From NCBI RefSeq assembly GCF_009467825.1, contig NZ_WIOK01000014.1:1-64000 (forward strand): a stretch of DNA of 64,000 nt. The letters run 5' to 3'. Positions 44,095 through 52,879 of the stretch are shown in pieces (the stretch's first letter is position 1; each line of letters begins with the position of its first letter). The notes beneath the pieces were generated by a model. It saw only the letters and a list, made by a program, of their open reading frames with translations. It did no database searches and was not told where the DNA came from. Source of the stretch: Cyclobacterium xiamenense (GTDB lineage Bacteria > Bacteroidota > Bacteroidia > Cytophagales > Cyclobacteriaceae). A program made the translations under genes and the position numbers.

Positions 44095-45300
44095 TTAAAT
44101 TTTTAAACGCAATTTTCTCCGCTCCAAAAACCCTGCAAGCTGTATGATGAGCCAGGCATATAGCAGGGATTTCAATATCCCAGGCAGTCCGGTCCGCAAC
44201 ACCTCGGGCAAAACAAGCCCCGTAATGCTCAACAGCCCATAATGGATGTAGGGAAGCAAATAACAGGTCAGCGTACTGGTCCCGGCCGCCCGTATTCCGT
44301 CAAACCAATGCTTCTTCTTGTACTGCTCGACCAGGACAATCAACAGGCCAAAAACAGCCATACTAATCGCAATACAAATCAATACCCAGGATGGGGAAGA
44401 ACCAATCTTGTGAATGCCCCACAGGGGTCTACTCGCCAGACCAAGAAAAAGGAATACCGCCGCCAAGCCGGAAAGGACGAACCAAAAGTGGTCCTGCCTG
44501 CCTTGTTTGAACTGGTCCCGGTAAAACCCGCTTACCAAAATGCCCGCCAATGCTAAGGCTGGCGTCGCCCCATCGTCAATGAGCCAAATATAGGGTTTGA
44601 TTACCTGTAAAAACGCCAGCATATCCAACTTTGCCAGCACACTGAACCCCATGCAGAGCAGAAATGCCAGGCCTATCCAAACCTGTTTCCCCCGGCTGAG
44701 AAGGTAAACCAGGGATGCAATTAGGTAAGCCCAGCCAATTAATCCCAATATCCCCCACCAGTAAAAGCCCATCCAAATGGGCGCATCGCCCGCGCCTCCC
44801 TGATAGCTGGCTGCCAAAAAAACCAACAATCCCCATCCCAGGGTTTTTCCTACCCACTTCCTCCGTTGTTTCTCCGGCACTTTTGGGTAGTCCAGCCAGA
44901 TCAGGAAAAAGGACAGGGTAAGTAGTATCTGCCACACCGCTTTGGGCAACAGGGCTCCTTCGGCCTGGTAGGACTCCAGGTTGACGTGAAACACCCCCAT
45001 GATCAGCAGCGCCAGGGATCTGCTCACTATATGCAACAGAATTTGGGAGGTATTTTCGCCCTTTTTCCACCGGTTATTGATGGCAAGTGGAATGGACAAT
45101 CCCACAATAAATAAAAAAGCGGGGAAAACCACGTCTGACAGGCCCATTCCGTCTACCCCGGCAGGCACGTGCAGCAACCACTCGGGCACACCGCGAAGGG
45201 TCCACAGGTCGTTGACAAAAATCATCAACATCATGGTTAGCGCCCGAAAAACATCGATCGCATGGTTTCGGCTAGTCACCGGTGCAGCTGCGGCCTCCAT
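44095..45300 (-). CDS. NagX/HGSNAT-type membrane acyltransferase 2
   Basis: 401 residues with about 11 membrane segments, DUF5009 type. The first helix reads AIDVFRALTMMLMIFVNDLW and the key loop LLHVPAGVDGMGLSDVVFPAFLFIVG. The His of the HAPW motif is kept but the motif itself is changed (HVPA), unlike the paralogue at 41787, so substrate or activity may differ. It starts 7 nt after the cupin gene stop and is followed by GH20. Confidence 0.83.
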   Translation of the reverse strand: MEAAAAPVTSRNHAIDVFRALTMMLMIFVNDLWTLRGVPEWLLHVPAGVDGMGLSDVVFPAFLFIVGLSIPLAINNRWKKGENTSQILLHIVSRSLALLIMGVFHVNLESYQAEGALLPKAVWQILLTLSFFLIWLDYPKVPEKQRRKWVGKTLGWGLLVFLAASYQGGAGDAPIWMGFYWWGILGLIGWAYLIASLVYLLSRGKQVWIGLAFLLCMGFSVLAKLDMLAFLQVIKPYIWLIDDGATPALALAGILVSGFYRDQFKQGRQDHFWFVLSGLAAVFLFLGLASRPLWGIHKIGSSPSWVLICIAISMAVFGLLIVLVEQYKKKHWFDGIRAAGTSTLTCYLLPYIHYGLLSITGLVLPEVLRTGLPGILKSLLYAWLIIQLAGFLERRKLRLKI

Positions 45301-45307
45301 TTACTGC

Positions 45308-45820
45308 TTATTTTCTGGCAAAATCATCCTGTACCCGTACGATGTCTGTCTCGTCCGAAGGGTTTGCCGGATCGGTATGCATCCAAATCTCGGCTACTAT
45401 GGCCCAACTGCCCAGCCCCAAAAGGCGGTGTCTTTCCCCTTGTTCCAGCCGAATGACTTCACCAATGGTCAGCGTTTTTGGCGCATTCTCTGTATCCGTA
45501 GCACTGGTTACAATACCGCCCTCTCCGGCTACCAGCTTCCAGATTTCAGCCCGTCGGTGGTGATACTGCCAGGACAGGCGCTTTCCGGGTCCAGCCAGTA
45601 GAATTTTAGGACTTAACTTATTTTTCAGCTGCGCTTCGGTAAGTTGCACCTCTGGAAAAAATTGTTCCCGAAACTGCCCGATCTGTGCTTCATCGATCAC
45701 AAAAAAACCACCCCAGGGCCGGGTTTCGTCCCGACTTACAATCCGGTAGCCAAAACCGTCCAACCAATCGCCCACCTGATTAAAAATGGCATCTTTTGTC
45801 ACTTCTTTTGATACATTCAT
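45308..45820 (-). CDS. Phosphomannose-isomerase-like cupin
   Basis: 170 residues from ATG 45820. The single cupin barrel resembles the type II mannose-6-phosphate isomerase domain: TRPWGGFFVI, LLAGPGKRLSWQYHHRRAEIW with the metal-binding His/Glu, and IRLEQGERHRLLGLG with the third His. Stand-alone versions of about 120-180 residues may isomerise sugar phosphates or bind them. Next to a ROK kinase it may process the phosphorylated sugar. Confidence 0.75.
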   Translation of the reverse strand: MNVSKEVTKDAIFNQVGDWLDGFGYRIVSRDETRPWGGFFVIDEAQIGQFREQFFPEVQLTEAQLKNKLSPKILLAGPGKRLSWQYHHRRAEIWKLVAGEGGIVTSATDTENAPKTLTIGEVIRLEQGERHRLLGLGSWAIVAEIWMHTDPANPSDETDIVRVQDDFARK

Positions 45821-45894
45821 GTTAACTGCGGTTACGTAAAAAAACAACGTTTATCAATTTCTAGTAAAATCTGCTCAAGATACTAAATTTATTT

Positions 45895-46749
45895 TCAGAT
45901 TTCACGATGGATGCTGGCAGCGCCAATCATGGCTGCCTTTTCACCAAGCCTGCTGATGCGAATATCCAGTTGGAGGCCACGGGCGTTGAGTAGTTGCCTC
46001 ACCTGGGGGAGAAAGTGGTCGGCTGCTTTCACCATGTTTCCCCCCAGCACTACCGCGTCAATTTTCCGGATCTTCCCCTGTATCTCTATTAAATCGGCCA
46101 AATTTCGTCCAAAAATCCCAAGCATTTCCAGGGTCTCGGCACGTGTCTCTGCGGCTTCCAGCAAGGGCTTTAGTCCGATGTCCGAATGCCCAAACCGCTC
46201 TTTGGCCCACTTGGAAAAAAAGGAAGTACTCAAATAATCCTCCGCGATCCCCTCCTTAAAAGGCGTGGACCATAGTGCTCCGTCCTCGGCCAGATCCCCG
46301 GATTTGAACGCCCCACCCAGCCCGGTACCGAAGGTCAGGCCCATCAGGTGCGTGCCGTTATCCCAGCCTGCTACCCCTGCCTCTCCTTGTAGAAAGGCCG
46401 CTGCATCGTTCATAAACCGAATATTTTCAGCCGGAATACGCAATCGTTCCGATAGTTCTGTCGTCACGTTCACCTCGTAAAGAGCCAGGTACTTGCCCTG
46501 GTCTACCATTAGGGAGATTCCCTGCTCGTAATCAAAGGGGGCCGGCATGGCGATGCCCAGCAGGGTATTTTTTGTGGGGCCCAGGCGCTGGATGCAAGCT
46601 ACCCAGGCGGCTAAAATCTCCTCCCGGCTGGCTAACGAATTGACCGGTTTGCGCACCAGGTTTTCGTTAGCGATGTCTTTTCCATCTGCTGTCAGCAGTC
46701 CGGCACTTATATGGGACCCACCGATATCAATTCCGAGGTACTGCTTCAT
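45895..46749 (-). CDS. ROK-family sugar kinase
   Basis: 284 residues. The N-terminal DIGGSHISAGLL phosphate loop and the GTGLGGAFKSGDLAEDGALW segment are present, with catalytic Asp expected in FMNDAAAF. The zinc motif CxCGxxGCxE seen in most ROK kinases and repressors is absent, and the helix-turn-helix of ROK repressors is also absent, so it is an enzyme, probably glucokinase or N-acetylhexosamine kinase. Its start overlaps the stop of the TPR lipoprotein gene by 4 nt. Confidence 0.88.
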   Translation of the reverse strand: MKQYLGIDIGGSHISAGLLTADGKDIANENLVRKPVNSLASREEILAAWVACIQRLGPTKNTLLGIAMPAPFDYEQGISLMVDQGKYLALYEVNVTTELSERLRIPAENIRFMNDAAAFLQGEAGVAGWDNGTHLMGLTFGTGLGGAFKSGDLAEDGALWSTPFKEGIAEDYLSTSFFSKWAKERFGHSDIGLKPLLEAAETRAETLEMLGIFGRNLADLIEIQGKIRKIDAVVLGGNMVKAADHFLPQVRQLLNARGLQLDIRISRLGEKAAMIGAASIHREI

Positions 46750-48302
46750 TGTTCCTGCCCGTTTGCCGCACGCAGCAGCTCTTTAAATCCTTCCCGTTCG
46801 TGGTACTGGAAAAACTCCCGGTCCGATGGCGCCCTGTTTTTCAGGAAATCGTTCCTTTCCAGGGCCTTGCCCAGGTTTTCGTATAATTTTGCCTCCTCGC
46901 CATTTCGCGCAGCAATCAGCGCCAGACCATAAAACGGATAGCCGGTTGTCCTGTTTTGAATCGCGCTTTCTTCAAACTTGATGGTGGCGTTATAGTAGTC
47001 CTTTGCCAGAAAATTGGCCAATCCCTGGTTAAACAGGTTGATGGGATCCTGGGCGGCTTTGTTGAGGTGTATGGCAGCCAGGCGGTAGTCCCCATTAAAT
47101 ATGGAAACGGCACCCAAAGCACCTTCGTAGGTTTCCCGTTGCGCATCCGATTGCGTCAAGGCCAGCGCCCGATAAAAGTTGGTGTAAGCGCTGAATTTAT
47201 CTCCCCAAAGCCAAAATACCAGCCCCAAGTTGTATACTGCAGTGGGGTTTTCAAAAAAGGCATTGGAGCGATTTAGCGAAAAAAGCGCATTTTCCAGCAG
47301 TTGATTCCGTTCCTGTACCGATTGCGTACGCTGCGCCCGGTTTAGAAAAACCATTCCCAGATTGCTGTACACCCAGGCGCTGGGATATACCTGTTCCATG
47401 GCCAGCAGCAGTTGCTCTTGTTCGTTCCAACCCGGTTCCCGGGAGACTGCGTGGGCGAGTTCCCGCTCACTGAGGGTATCTGCGGGCAGCATTCCCTGCC
47501 GAATGCCCCGGGCCAAAATGGACAGCTGCATGTCCGAAACGGAGAGTGGCGGCTCGGGTTGCCGGCGGATTTCGCGTTCAAACCGCAACAGCACCTGCCG
47601 GTTGATCTCCGGATAATGGGGCAGGCCGGTCATTTTCCACTTTTTGTAGCTCCAGTCGCCGGGTCCTCTCAACACCTCCAGAAAGGGGGTTTTTTCGGTA
47701 AAAGGCAAATTGCTGTAGGCCGATAGGCGGTCTTCCATCTCTTGCCAGCCGCGGAGCCCCATCCCGGCTTTCTCCAGGGAATCAGGAGGGAGCCAGGTTC
47801 CCAAAACAGGGATTTTTTCCTGACCCCGGTACTGTCCAATCTGAGCCAAAGACGCCGTGGTAACAATGCCGCGAGCCAGCAATTCTTCGGTCGTCAGTAC
47901 CGGAACAGGATTTCGGCCCTTTCTGAATTCCGTGATCGCCAGTAGCTCGCCTTTTTCCATCCCCTTTGAAAAAGGCATGCTGAAGTCCCCTTCCAGAATT
48001 ACCGGTGCATAGGGATCCAGCGTATCGCCGCTGACCTCCAATTTCTTCTCAAAACGCAACACCTCCCCGCCAAAAGAAAACCGTGGCGTCAGCGCGTAAC
48101 GCTCGCTTCTGGATAGTAGGGCATTTGGCAGCTCTACGCGTATGGAAAAACGAACGGAATCCCCTAATCGCTCGAGTACCTTGGGCGTGATAAAAATTTT
48201 TTGATTTTCGGCTTTTTTTATAACTTGCCCCTTGTTACACGAACACAGAAATAAAACAGCTAATAGACCTAACGCAGTACTCATTTTTTTTGCAACAATC
48301 AT
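46746..48302 (-). CDS. TPR-containing lipoprotein of unknown function
   Basis: 518 residues (ATG 48302 or ATG 48284). A lipoprotein signal ends in AVLFLCSC. The N-terminal 150 residues are beta-rich and look like a carbohydrate- or ligand-binding sandwich (KVLERLGDSVRFSIRVELP). From about residue 290 there are tandem helical units of TPR type (AWVYSNLGMVFLNRAQ, TAVYNLGLVFWLWGDKF, NLFNQGLANFLAKDYYNA, YPFYGLALIAARNGEEA). It is the first gene of the amino-sugar island. I do not recognise a named family. Confidence 0.7.
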   Translation of the reverse strand: MIVAKKMSTALGLLAVLFLCSCNKGQVIKKAENQKIFITPKVLERLGDSVRFSIRVELPNALLSRSERYALTPRFSFGGEVLRFEKKLEVSGDTLDPYAPVILEGDFSMPFSKGMEKGELLAITEFRKGRNPVPVLTTEELLARGIVTTASLAQIGQYRGQEKIPVLGTWLPPDSLEKAGMGLRGWQEMEDRLSAYSNLPFTEKTPFLEVLRGPGDWSYKKWKMTGLPHYPEINRQVLLRFEREIRRQPEPPLSVSDMQLSILARGIRQGMLPADTLSERELAHAVSREPGWNEQEQLLLAMEQVYPSAWVYSNLGMVFLNRAQRTQSVQERNQLLENALFSLNRSNAFFENPTAVYNLGLVFWLWGDKFSAYTNFYRALALTQSDAQRETYEGALGAVSIFNGDYRLAAIHLNKAAQDPINLFNQGLANFLAKDYYNATIKFEESAIQNRTTGYPFYGLALIAARNGEEAKLYENLGKALERNDFLKNRAPSDREFFQYHEREGFKELLRAANGQEQ

Positions 48303-48372
48303 AGGGTAATCCGGTTAATATCAGTAAGTTGTTTGCCTTAAGGGTTTCCTTACATTTAAACAGGTTAAAAGG

Positions 48373-48591
48373 ATGGAACAGATCAAATTATTCTTTCAGG
48401 GCAGCGCATTTGGCGTTTGTTCAAAATTAGGAGAAAAACTTCATTTCCCAATTGACAGCATCCGGTTGTTTTTTATTTACAGCTCTTTCATCACCCTGGG
48501 CTCTCCCATCATCCTTTATGTGAGCATGGCCATGCTGATGAAGCTGCGGACTTATTTCCGGAGAATGAACAATCCCATTCTCTTTGATTAG
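48373..48591 (+). CDS. PspC-domain small membrane protein
   Basis: 72 residues. The PspC core is seen: FGVCSKLGEKLHFPIDSIRLFFIYSSF and a membrane helix (LGSPIILYVSMAMLM). In other bacteria PspC belongs to envelope-stress signalling, but short single-domain forms are widespread in Bacteroidota. Its stop codon overlaps the convergent glycosyltransferase stop by 3 nt. Confidence 0.85.
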   Translation: MEQIKLFFQGSAFGVCSKLGEKLHFPIDSIRLFFIYSSFITLGSPIILYVSMAMLMKLRTYFRRMNNPILFD

Positions 48592-49598
48592 TGGAGGGAG
48601 GAGAAATACCGTTTTCCGAGAACGTAGTAGGAAACGATCAACGAGAAGGGTTGGGTAGATTTTTCTGAACCAACGCATCCTACCCGAATCGCATTTCCGG
48701 GTGCCTTCCGGTTGCGTTCGCTCCAAAAATCGCGGTACGCACGCAGCACCGCCTTGCCGTGGGCAGGTCCACTGCCATACCACAGGTGCAGCGCCGCCGC
48801 CGTATCCAACACAACCCGCAGGAAAAAAACCGGCCAAAAACCGACCCTGGTCAGGTTTGCATACAGCATAAACAGGCTGTTTCGAAAGTTCAAGTAGGTT
48901 TTAAAGGGGTTGGTGCTAGCCAGCGTGCCGCCGCCGAAGTGATAGACCTGGGCATCGCTGCAATGGTGAATTTGAAAGCCGGCATTTCTCCAGCGCCAGC
49001 AGAGCTCAATTTCTTCCATGTGTGAAAAAAAATTGGGATTGAATCCGCCAAATTCGTGAAACAAATCGGCCCTGACGCAGAAACAAGCGCCGGAGGCCCA
49101 ATCGATGGGTTGGGATTGGTCGTATTGCCCGCTATCTTTTTCCAACGTATGCAGCATCCTACCCCGGCAATAGGGATACCCCAGCCGGTCCAGGTAGCCA
49201 CCGGCGGCGCCGGCATAGTCAAAGTACCCTGTTTGTTTCAGCGAAAGGACTTTGGGCTGACAGGCCGCCAATGTAGGGTTTCCTTCCATGTAGCGAACCA
49301 ATGCTTCGTCCCAGCCCTGTACCACTTTCACGTCCGAGTTCAACAACAAGTAGTAGTCAAACTGTCCGTTAAGGGTTTCCAGGCCCAGGTTGTACCCCTT
49401 GCTGTAGCCGTGGTTTTCTCCTAAGAGCAGCAAGCGTATTTCCGGAAAATGTACGGTTAGGTAGTCGATGGACCCATCCGTGCTCCCATTGTCCACCACA
49501 ATCACTTCAAAAACAGACTGATGAACCACCTGGGACAGGTATTTTTTGAGCACTCCTTTCCCGTTAAAATTCAAAATGACGATTGCGGCTTTCTTCAT
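48588..49598 (-). CDS. Family 2 glycosyltransferase
   Basis: 336 residues, GT-A fold. AAIVILNFNGKGVLKKYL starts the nucleotide domain, VIVVDNGSTDGSIDYL binds UDP/TDP-sugar, YLLLNSDVKV provides the metal-binding Asp, and SHMEEIELCWRWRNAGF the catalytic ED region. A C-terminal hydrophobic helix may attach it to the membrane. This branch includes rhamnosyltransferase-like enzymes. The start overlaps the YbaB stop by 1 nt (TGATG), giving tight coupling. Confidence 0.9.
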   Translation of the reverse strand: MKKAAIVILNFNGKGVLKKYLSQVVHQSVFEVIVVDNGSTDGSIDYLTVHFPEIRLLLLGENHGYSKGYNLGLETLNGQFDYYLLLNSDVKVVQGWDEALVRYMEGNPTLAACQPKVLSLKQTGYFDYAGAAGGYLDRLGYPYCRGRMLHTLEKDSGQYDQSQPIDWASGACFCVRADLFHEFGGFNPNFFSHMEEIELCWRWRNAGFQIHHCSDAQVYHFGGGTLASTNPFKTYLNFRNSLFMLYANLTRVGFWPVFFLRVVLDTAAALHLWYGSGPAHGKAVLRAYRDFWSERNRKAPGNAIRVGCVGSEKSTQPFSLIVSYYVLGKRYFSSLH

Positions 49599-49930
49599 CA
49601 GACCATGTTACCAAAATCCATTCCTGGGATATTGGGCATCATCCCTGCGGTAGCAGCACTCATTTTTTCTTTGATTTTTGCATCGATGTTTTCCAGGGCC
49701 TTGTTGGTGGCGCCGACAATCAGGTCTTTCATCATGTCTTTGTCTTGTTCGTTTACCAGTGAGCTGTCGATAGCGATGTCCAGGACTTTCCGCTGCCCGT
49801 TCACAACGACCTTTACCATTCCTGCCCCTGCCTCGCCCTCTGCCCGTAAGTGAACAAGCTCCGCCTGGGTTTCTTTAATTTTTGCCTGCGCCTCTTTTAC
49901 CTTGTTCATCAGGTTCATGAAATCCATCAT
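49598..49930 (-). CDS. YbaB/EbfC-family nucleoid-associated protein
   Basis: 110 residues from ATG 49930 (ATG 49927 is adjacent). A helical N-terminus (LMNKVKEAQAKIKETQAEL), the beta-sheet AGAGMVKVVVNGQRKVLDIAID and the C-terminal helix DLIVGATNKALENIDAKIKE follow the YbaB pattern closely. These dimers bind DNA and influence nucleoid structure and replication. The long upstream part of the open frame is not expected to be translated. Confidence 0.92.
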   Translation of the reverse strand: MMDFMNLMNKVKEAQAKIKETQAELVHLRAEGEAGAGMVKVVVNGQRKVLDIAIDSSLVNEQDKDMMKDLIVGATNKALENIDAKIKEKMSAATAGMMPNIPGMDFGNMV

Positions 49931-50140
49931 AGGTTCTATCGTTAATGTATCTACAAATATAATCGAATATCTAACGTTTGTTCCTCCGAGTTGTTCGCAC
50001 TTCTTTCCCAAATCGGAAACAAACAGGCAGATACTTTTACAAAAGCAGGATTTCCCCAATTATTAAACCTCTTTGAATCATTTCCCGTATTAAATAGCAT
50101 TGAATCCTCTTTGTTTCAATCAAACCTAACTAACACCTTT

Positions 50141-50434
50141 ATGAACACACTGGAAAAAGAAATCATCACCATTGAGAAAGAGTACGTGCAGAACCTCCGA
50201 TTTTCCGGAAAGGAAGTTGTAGTCGATCCCGAGGCGAAACGCATGCGCTTGCTCGAATTACAAAAGTCCCAGATACTTGGTAATATAGCCCGCAACAAAG
50301 TCTGGATTTACTTCCAGACAGCGGATGGAAATGCCTACCGGATCAATACCACCGTTTGGGCAGTTGGCGAACGATTCATATCCCTGAAGGGAGGGATCAC
50401 CATCCCCATCTCTTCCATTTTTAAAATCGATTGA
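50141..50434 (+). CDS. Conserved small protein of unknown function
   Basis: 97 residues from ATG 50141. The N-terminus is helical and charged (TLEKEIITIEKEYVQNL) and the C-terminus strand-rich (VWIYFQTADGNAYRINTTVWAVGERFISLKG is one continuous beta region). No membrane segment. I do not recognise the family. The frame is open upstream to 49991, but that part overlaps YbaB upstream sequence and lacks coding character. Confidence 0.65.
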   Translation: MNTLEKEIITIEKEYVQNLRFSGKEVVVDPEAKRMRLLELQKSQILGNIARNKVWIYFQTADGNAYRINTTVWAVGERFISLKGGITIPISSIFKID

Positions 50435-50448
50435 GGAAGGTACGGCAG

Positions 50449-51822
50449 TTACCCCTGGAGCCGGGAGATAGCCTCTTCCAGGCTCAGGGTTTCCTGCTCA
50501 CCACTGACCATGTTTTTTAGACCCAGCGTTCCGTTTGCTAATTCCTCCGCACCCAGGATAGCTACAAAGGCTATATTTTTTTTGTCGGCATAGTTGAATT
50601 GCTTCTTGATTTTTGCCAGATCCGGATATATCTCCGCAGCAATACCCGCTCTTCTGAAAGCGGCCAGGTACGCCATGGCTTGCTTCCTTTCCTCGGCACC
50701 AAAATGCGCCAACATCACGCGTGTACCCTCATTTTGGGCTTCTGGGAACAGGTTGAGGGCGTCCAGAACGTCATACAGACGATCCACCCCGAATGAAAAG
50801 CCAACCCCGGAAATATCGGGAAGTCCAAATACCCCCGTAAGGTTGTCGTAACGGCCGCCACCACTCACCGAGCCAACGCCCACACCGGACACTTTTACCT
50901 CAAAAATGGCTCCGGTATAATAGGATAAGCCCCGTGCCAGGACGGGGTCCAGGGTAAGAAACCGTGTATCTTCGCCCAATAGGGTAAGAAAAGAAAGTAC
51001 TTCCTCCACTTCTTTCAGACCGGTTGAACCCACCACACTGTTTGCCAGGAATGCCTTTAAGAAGTCCAGCCATTCGCCGTTGCTTCGTTCTGACGCTTCC
51101 AGCACGGGAGCCAACACGGCCACTGCCTCCTGCGAAAAGCCTTTTTGGTACAACTCCTCCTCTACCCGTTCCCGGCCGATCTTGTCTAGTTTGTCGATGG
51201 CGACACACAGTTCCGCTTCCATGCCGGCTGCCCCTGCTACCTCGGCGATTCCTGATAGTATTTTACGGTTATTCAGGTGGATGCTGTAATCGGCCAACCC
51301 AAACGCGGCAAAGACCCGTTTGATCATGGCAATGATCTCCGCTTCGCAGATCAGGCTGTCCGTTCCGACCACGTCGGCGTCGCATTGGTAAAACTCCCGG
51401 TACCTGCCCTTTTGCGGTCGGTCCGCTCGCCATACCGGCTGCATCTGAAAGCGTTTGAATGGGAAACTAATCTCGTTTTGGTGCATGACCACATACCGGG
51501 CGAAAGGGACTGTCAGGTCATACCGCAATCCCTTTTCCGAAAGCAGGGGAAGTACAGCGGTCTCGCCCGTTTTAAACGCGGTATCGTTCACCTTTTTTAA
51601 AAATTCACCGCTATTCAACACCTTAAAAAGCAACTGATCCCCTTCCTCACCGTATTTGCCGGTAAGGGTACTCAGGTTTTCCATGGCCGGTGTCTCCAGC
51701 TGCTCGTAACCAAACAGACGGAAGGTATCCCGTATGGTAGTGAAAATATAGTTCCGTCGAGCCATTTCTACCGGCCCAAAATCCCTCATTCCTTTTGGTA
51801 TGCTTGGTTTTTGTTTGCTCAT
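50449..51822 (-). CDS. hisS: Histidyl-tRNA synthetase
   Basis: 457 residues from ATG 51822. A class II synthetase charging tRNA-His. PKGMRDFGPVEM at the N-terminus, motif 2 in QMQPVWRADRPQKGRYREFY, the His-binding motif ARGLSYYTGAIFE, motif 3 in GVGFSFGVDRL and a C-terminal anticodon-binding domain ending in LEEAISRL are all present. It is monocistronic; the small gene at 51989 is divergent from it. Confidence 0.97.
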   Translation of the reverse strand: MSKQKPSIPKGMRDFGPVEMARRNYIFTTIRDTFRLFGYEQLETPAMENLSTLTGKYGEEGDQLLFKVLNSGEFLKKVNDTAFKTGETAVLPLLSEKGLRYDLTVPFARYVVMHQNEISFPFKRFQMQPVWRADRPQKGRYREFYQCDADVVGTDSLICEAEIIAMIKRVFAAFGLADYSIHLNNRKILSGIAEVAGAAGMEAELCVAIDKLDKIGRERVEEELYQKGFSQEAVAVLAPVLEASERSNGEWLDFLKAFLANSVVGSTGLKEVEEVLSFLTLLGEDTRFLTLDPVLARGLSYYTGAIFEVKVSGVGVGSVSGGGRYDNLTGVFGLPDISGVGFSFGVDRLYDVLDALNLFPEAQNEGTRVMLAHFGAEERKQAMAYLAAFRRAGIAAEIYPDLAKIKKQFNYADKKNIAFVAILGAEELANGTLGLKNMVSGEQETLSLEEAISRLQG

Positions 51823-51944
51823 GCGTTGGAAATTTGCCCAAAGGTATAAAATATTACAGGATTGAAGGGCCGGCAAAGGGGTATATTTCGCCGCACAGGT
51901 AAACTTCTTTGCCCGTAAATGGCACTTTTTTCCAATAGTTTACT

Positions 51945-51952
51945 ACCTTTGC
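51945..51952 (+). promoter_or_regulatory. Candidate -7 promoter box for the 48-residue protein
   Basis: TACCTTTG matches TAnnTTTG exactly, 37 nt upstream of ATG 51989. The -33 side holds only a T-rich stretch. Confidence 0.55.
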
Positions 51953-51988
51953 CCTTCGATTTCAGGAATAACATAAATAAAAAATACC

Positions 51989-52135
51989 ATGGCTGTTACT
52001 ACTTTAAAAAGAAAGTTGAGGAGAAAGAGACAGGCACAGAACGCCAGAGTCTTGAAAATCAAACAATTGAACGCCAAGCCCGTGATCAAAAACGTGGATG
52101 TTGCAGCGATCAAAAAGGAGTTCTCCGACAAATAA
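51989..52135 (+). CDS. 48-residue basic protein
   Basis: A complete short gene, ATG 51989-51991 to TAA 52133-52135. The peptide begins AVTTLKRKLRRKRQAQNARV, continues with LKIKQLNAKPVIKNVDVAAI and ends KKEFSDK; over a third of the residues are Lys or Arg, mostly in the first half. A promoter box lies upstream and a terminator with a T-run begins 11 nt after the stop, so it is a self-contained unit. Size and charge suggest a ribosome- or RNA-associated protein. I believe similar peptides exist in related genomes but know no function. Confidence 0.75.
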   Translation: MAVTTLKRKLRRKRQAQNARVLKIKQLNAKPVIKNVDVAAIKKEFSDK

Positions 52136-52146
52136 AACCCCAAATG

Positions 52147-52172
52147 AACCCAGCGCTTGTTGGGTTTTTTTT
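52147..52172 (+). terminator. Rho-independent terminator of the 48-residue gene
   Basis: AACCCA and TGGGTT with an 8-nt loop, followed by eight T. It ends at the stop of the convergent phosphoesterase gene. Confidence 0.75.
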
Positions 52173-52671
52173 ATAGTTTTCCGCGTTTTCCCAACTCCAC
52201 CACCCGTAGGTTTTTTATTTTTTTGTCCAATTCGAAGGTCAGTAGGGTTTTTACCTGGTGAAAACCCTGATTTCCCAGCGCACCCGGATTCAAGTACAGG
52301 CAATTCAGTTGCTTATCGAATTCCACTTTGCAAATATGGGAATGACCGCAGACAAACAAGTCCGGTTGCAAGGAACGGATTTTCGTTTTGACACCTTTGG
52401 CGTAGCGCGGGGGTTTCCCTCCAATGTGCAGCATCAGTGCCTTTACCCCTCCACTTTCAAAAAATAGTTCCTCCGGATACCGACTTCTCAGCTCGGTATC
52501 GTCGATGTTTCCATAAACGATGCGCTGCAGCGGTCCCTGTGGCAGGGCGGCCAGCACACGGGGATCTCCCACATCTCCAGCATGCCAGATTTCGTCCACA
52601 TCTTCCAATATGCCCCGGGCATTTTGCGGAAAATCACCATGCGTATCGCTAATCAATGCTATTTTTTTCAT
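52171..52671 (-). CDS. YfcE-type metallophosphoesterase
   Basis: 166 residues, a small calcineurin-like phosphodiesterase. All metal-binding motifs are visible: LISDTHGDF (D-x-H), HAGDVGD (GD), IVYGNIDDTE (GN), HIGG and VCGHSHICK (GHxH). No signal peptide, so it is cytoplasmic. The substrate is unknown; relatives cleave model phosphodiesters. Confidence 0.92.
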   Translation of the reverse strand: MKKIALISDTHGDFPQNARGILEDVDEIWHAGDVGDPRVLAALPQGPLQRIVYGNIDDTELRSRYPEELFFESGGVKALMLHIGGKPPRYAKGVKTKIRSLQPDLFVCGHSHICKVEFDKQLNCLYLNPGALGNQGFHQVKTLLTFELDKKIKNLRVVELGKRGKL

Positions 52672-52879
52672 GTTTTTCTACTTACCTGTATCCTACGCTT
52701 CCACCGGTTTTGCATGCGCGGGTGTAGTAACCGTTCCGGAAGATGGGGCAAGGAGACAGCCCTTGCTTTCCTACAAATAAAGGCAGAATCTTTTAATTAA
52801 ACTTCCTGAATGATACATCCTACTTGGTAATTGTAAGATTCCTTTCTATTTTTACGACGATAGAAAATTTTGCGACTAA

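Noticed and set aside
42783-44147. 454-residue open frame on the plus strand
   Set aside because: Antisense to the GH20-like gene and parts of both acyltransferase genes, which have clear motifs. The frame is a by-product of the codon use on the other strand.
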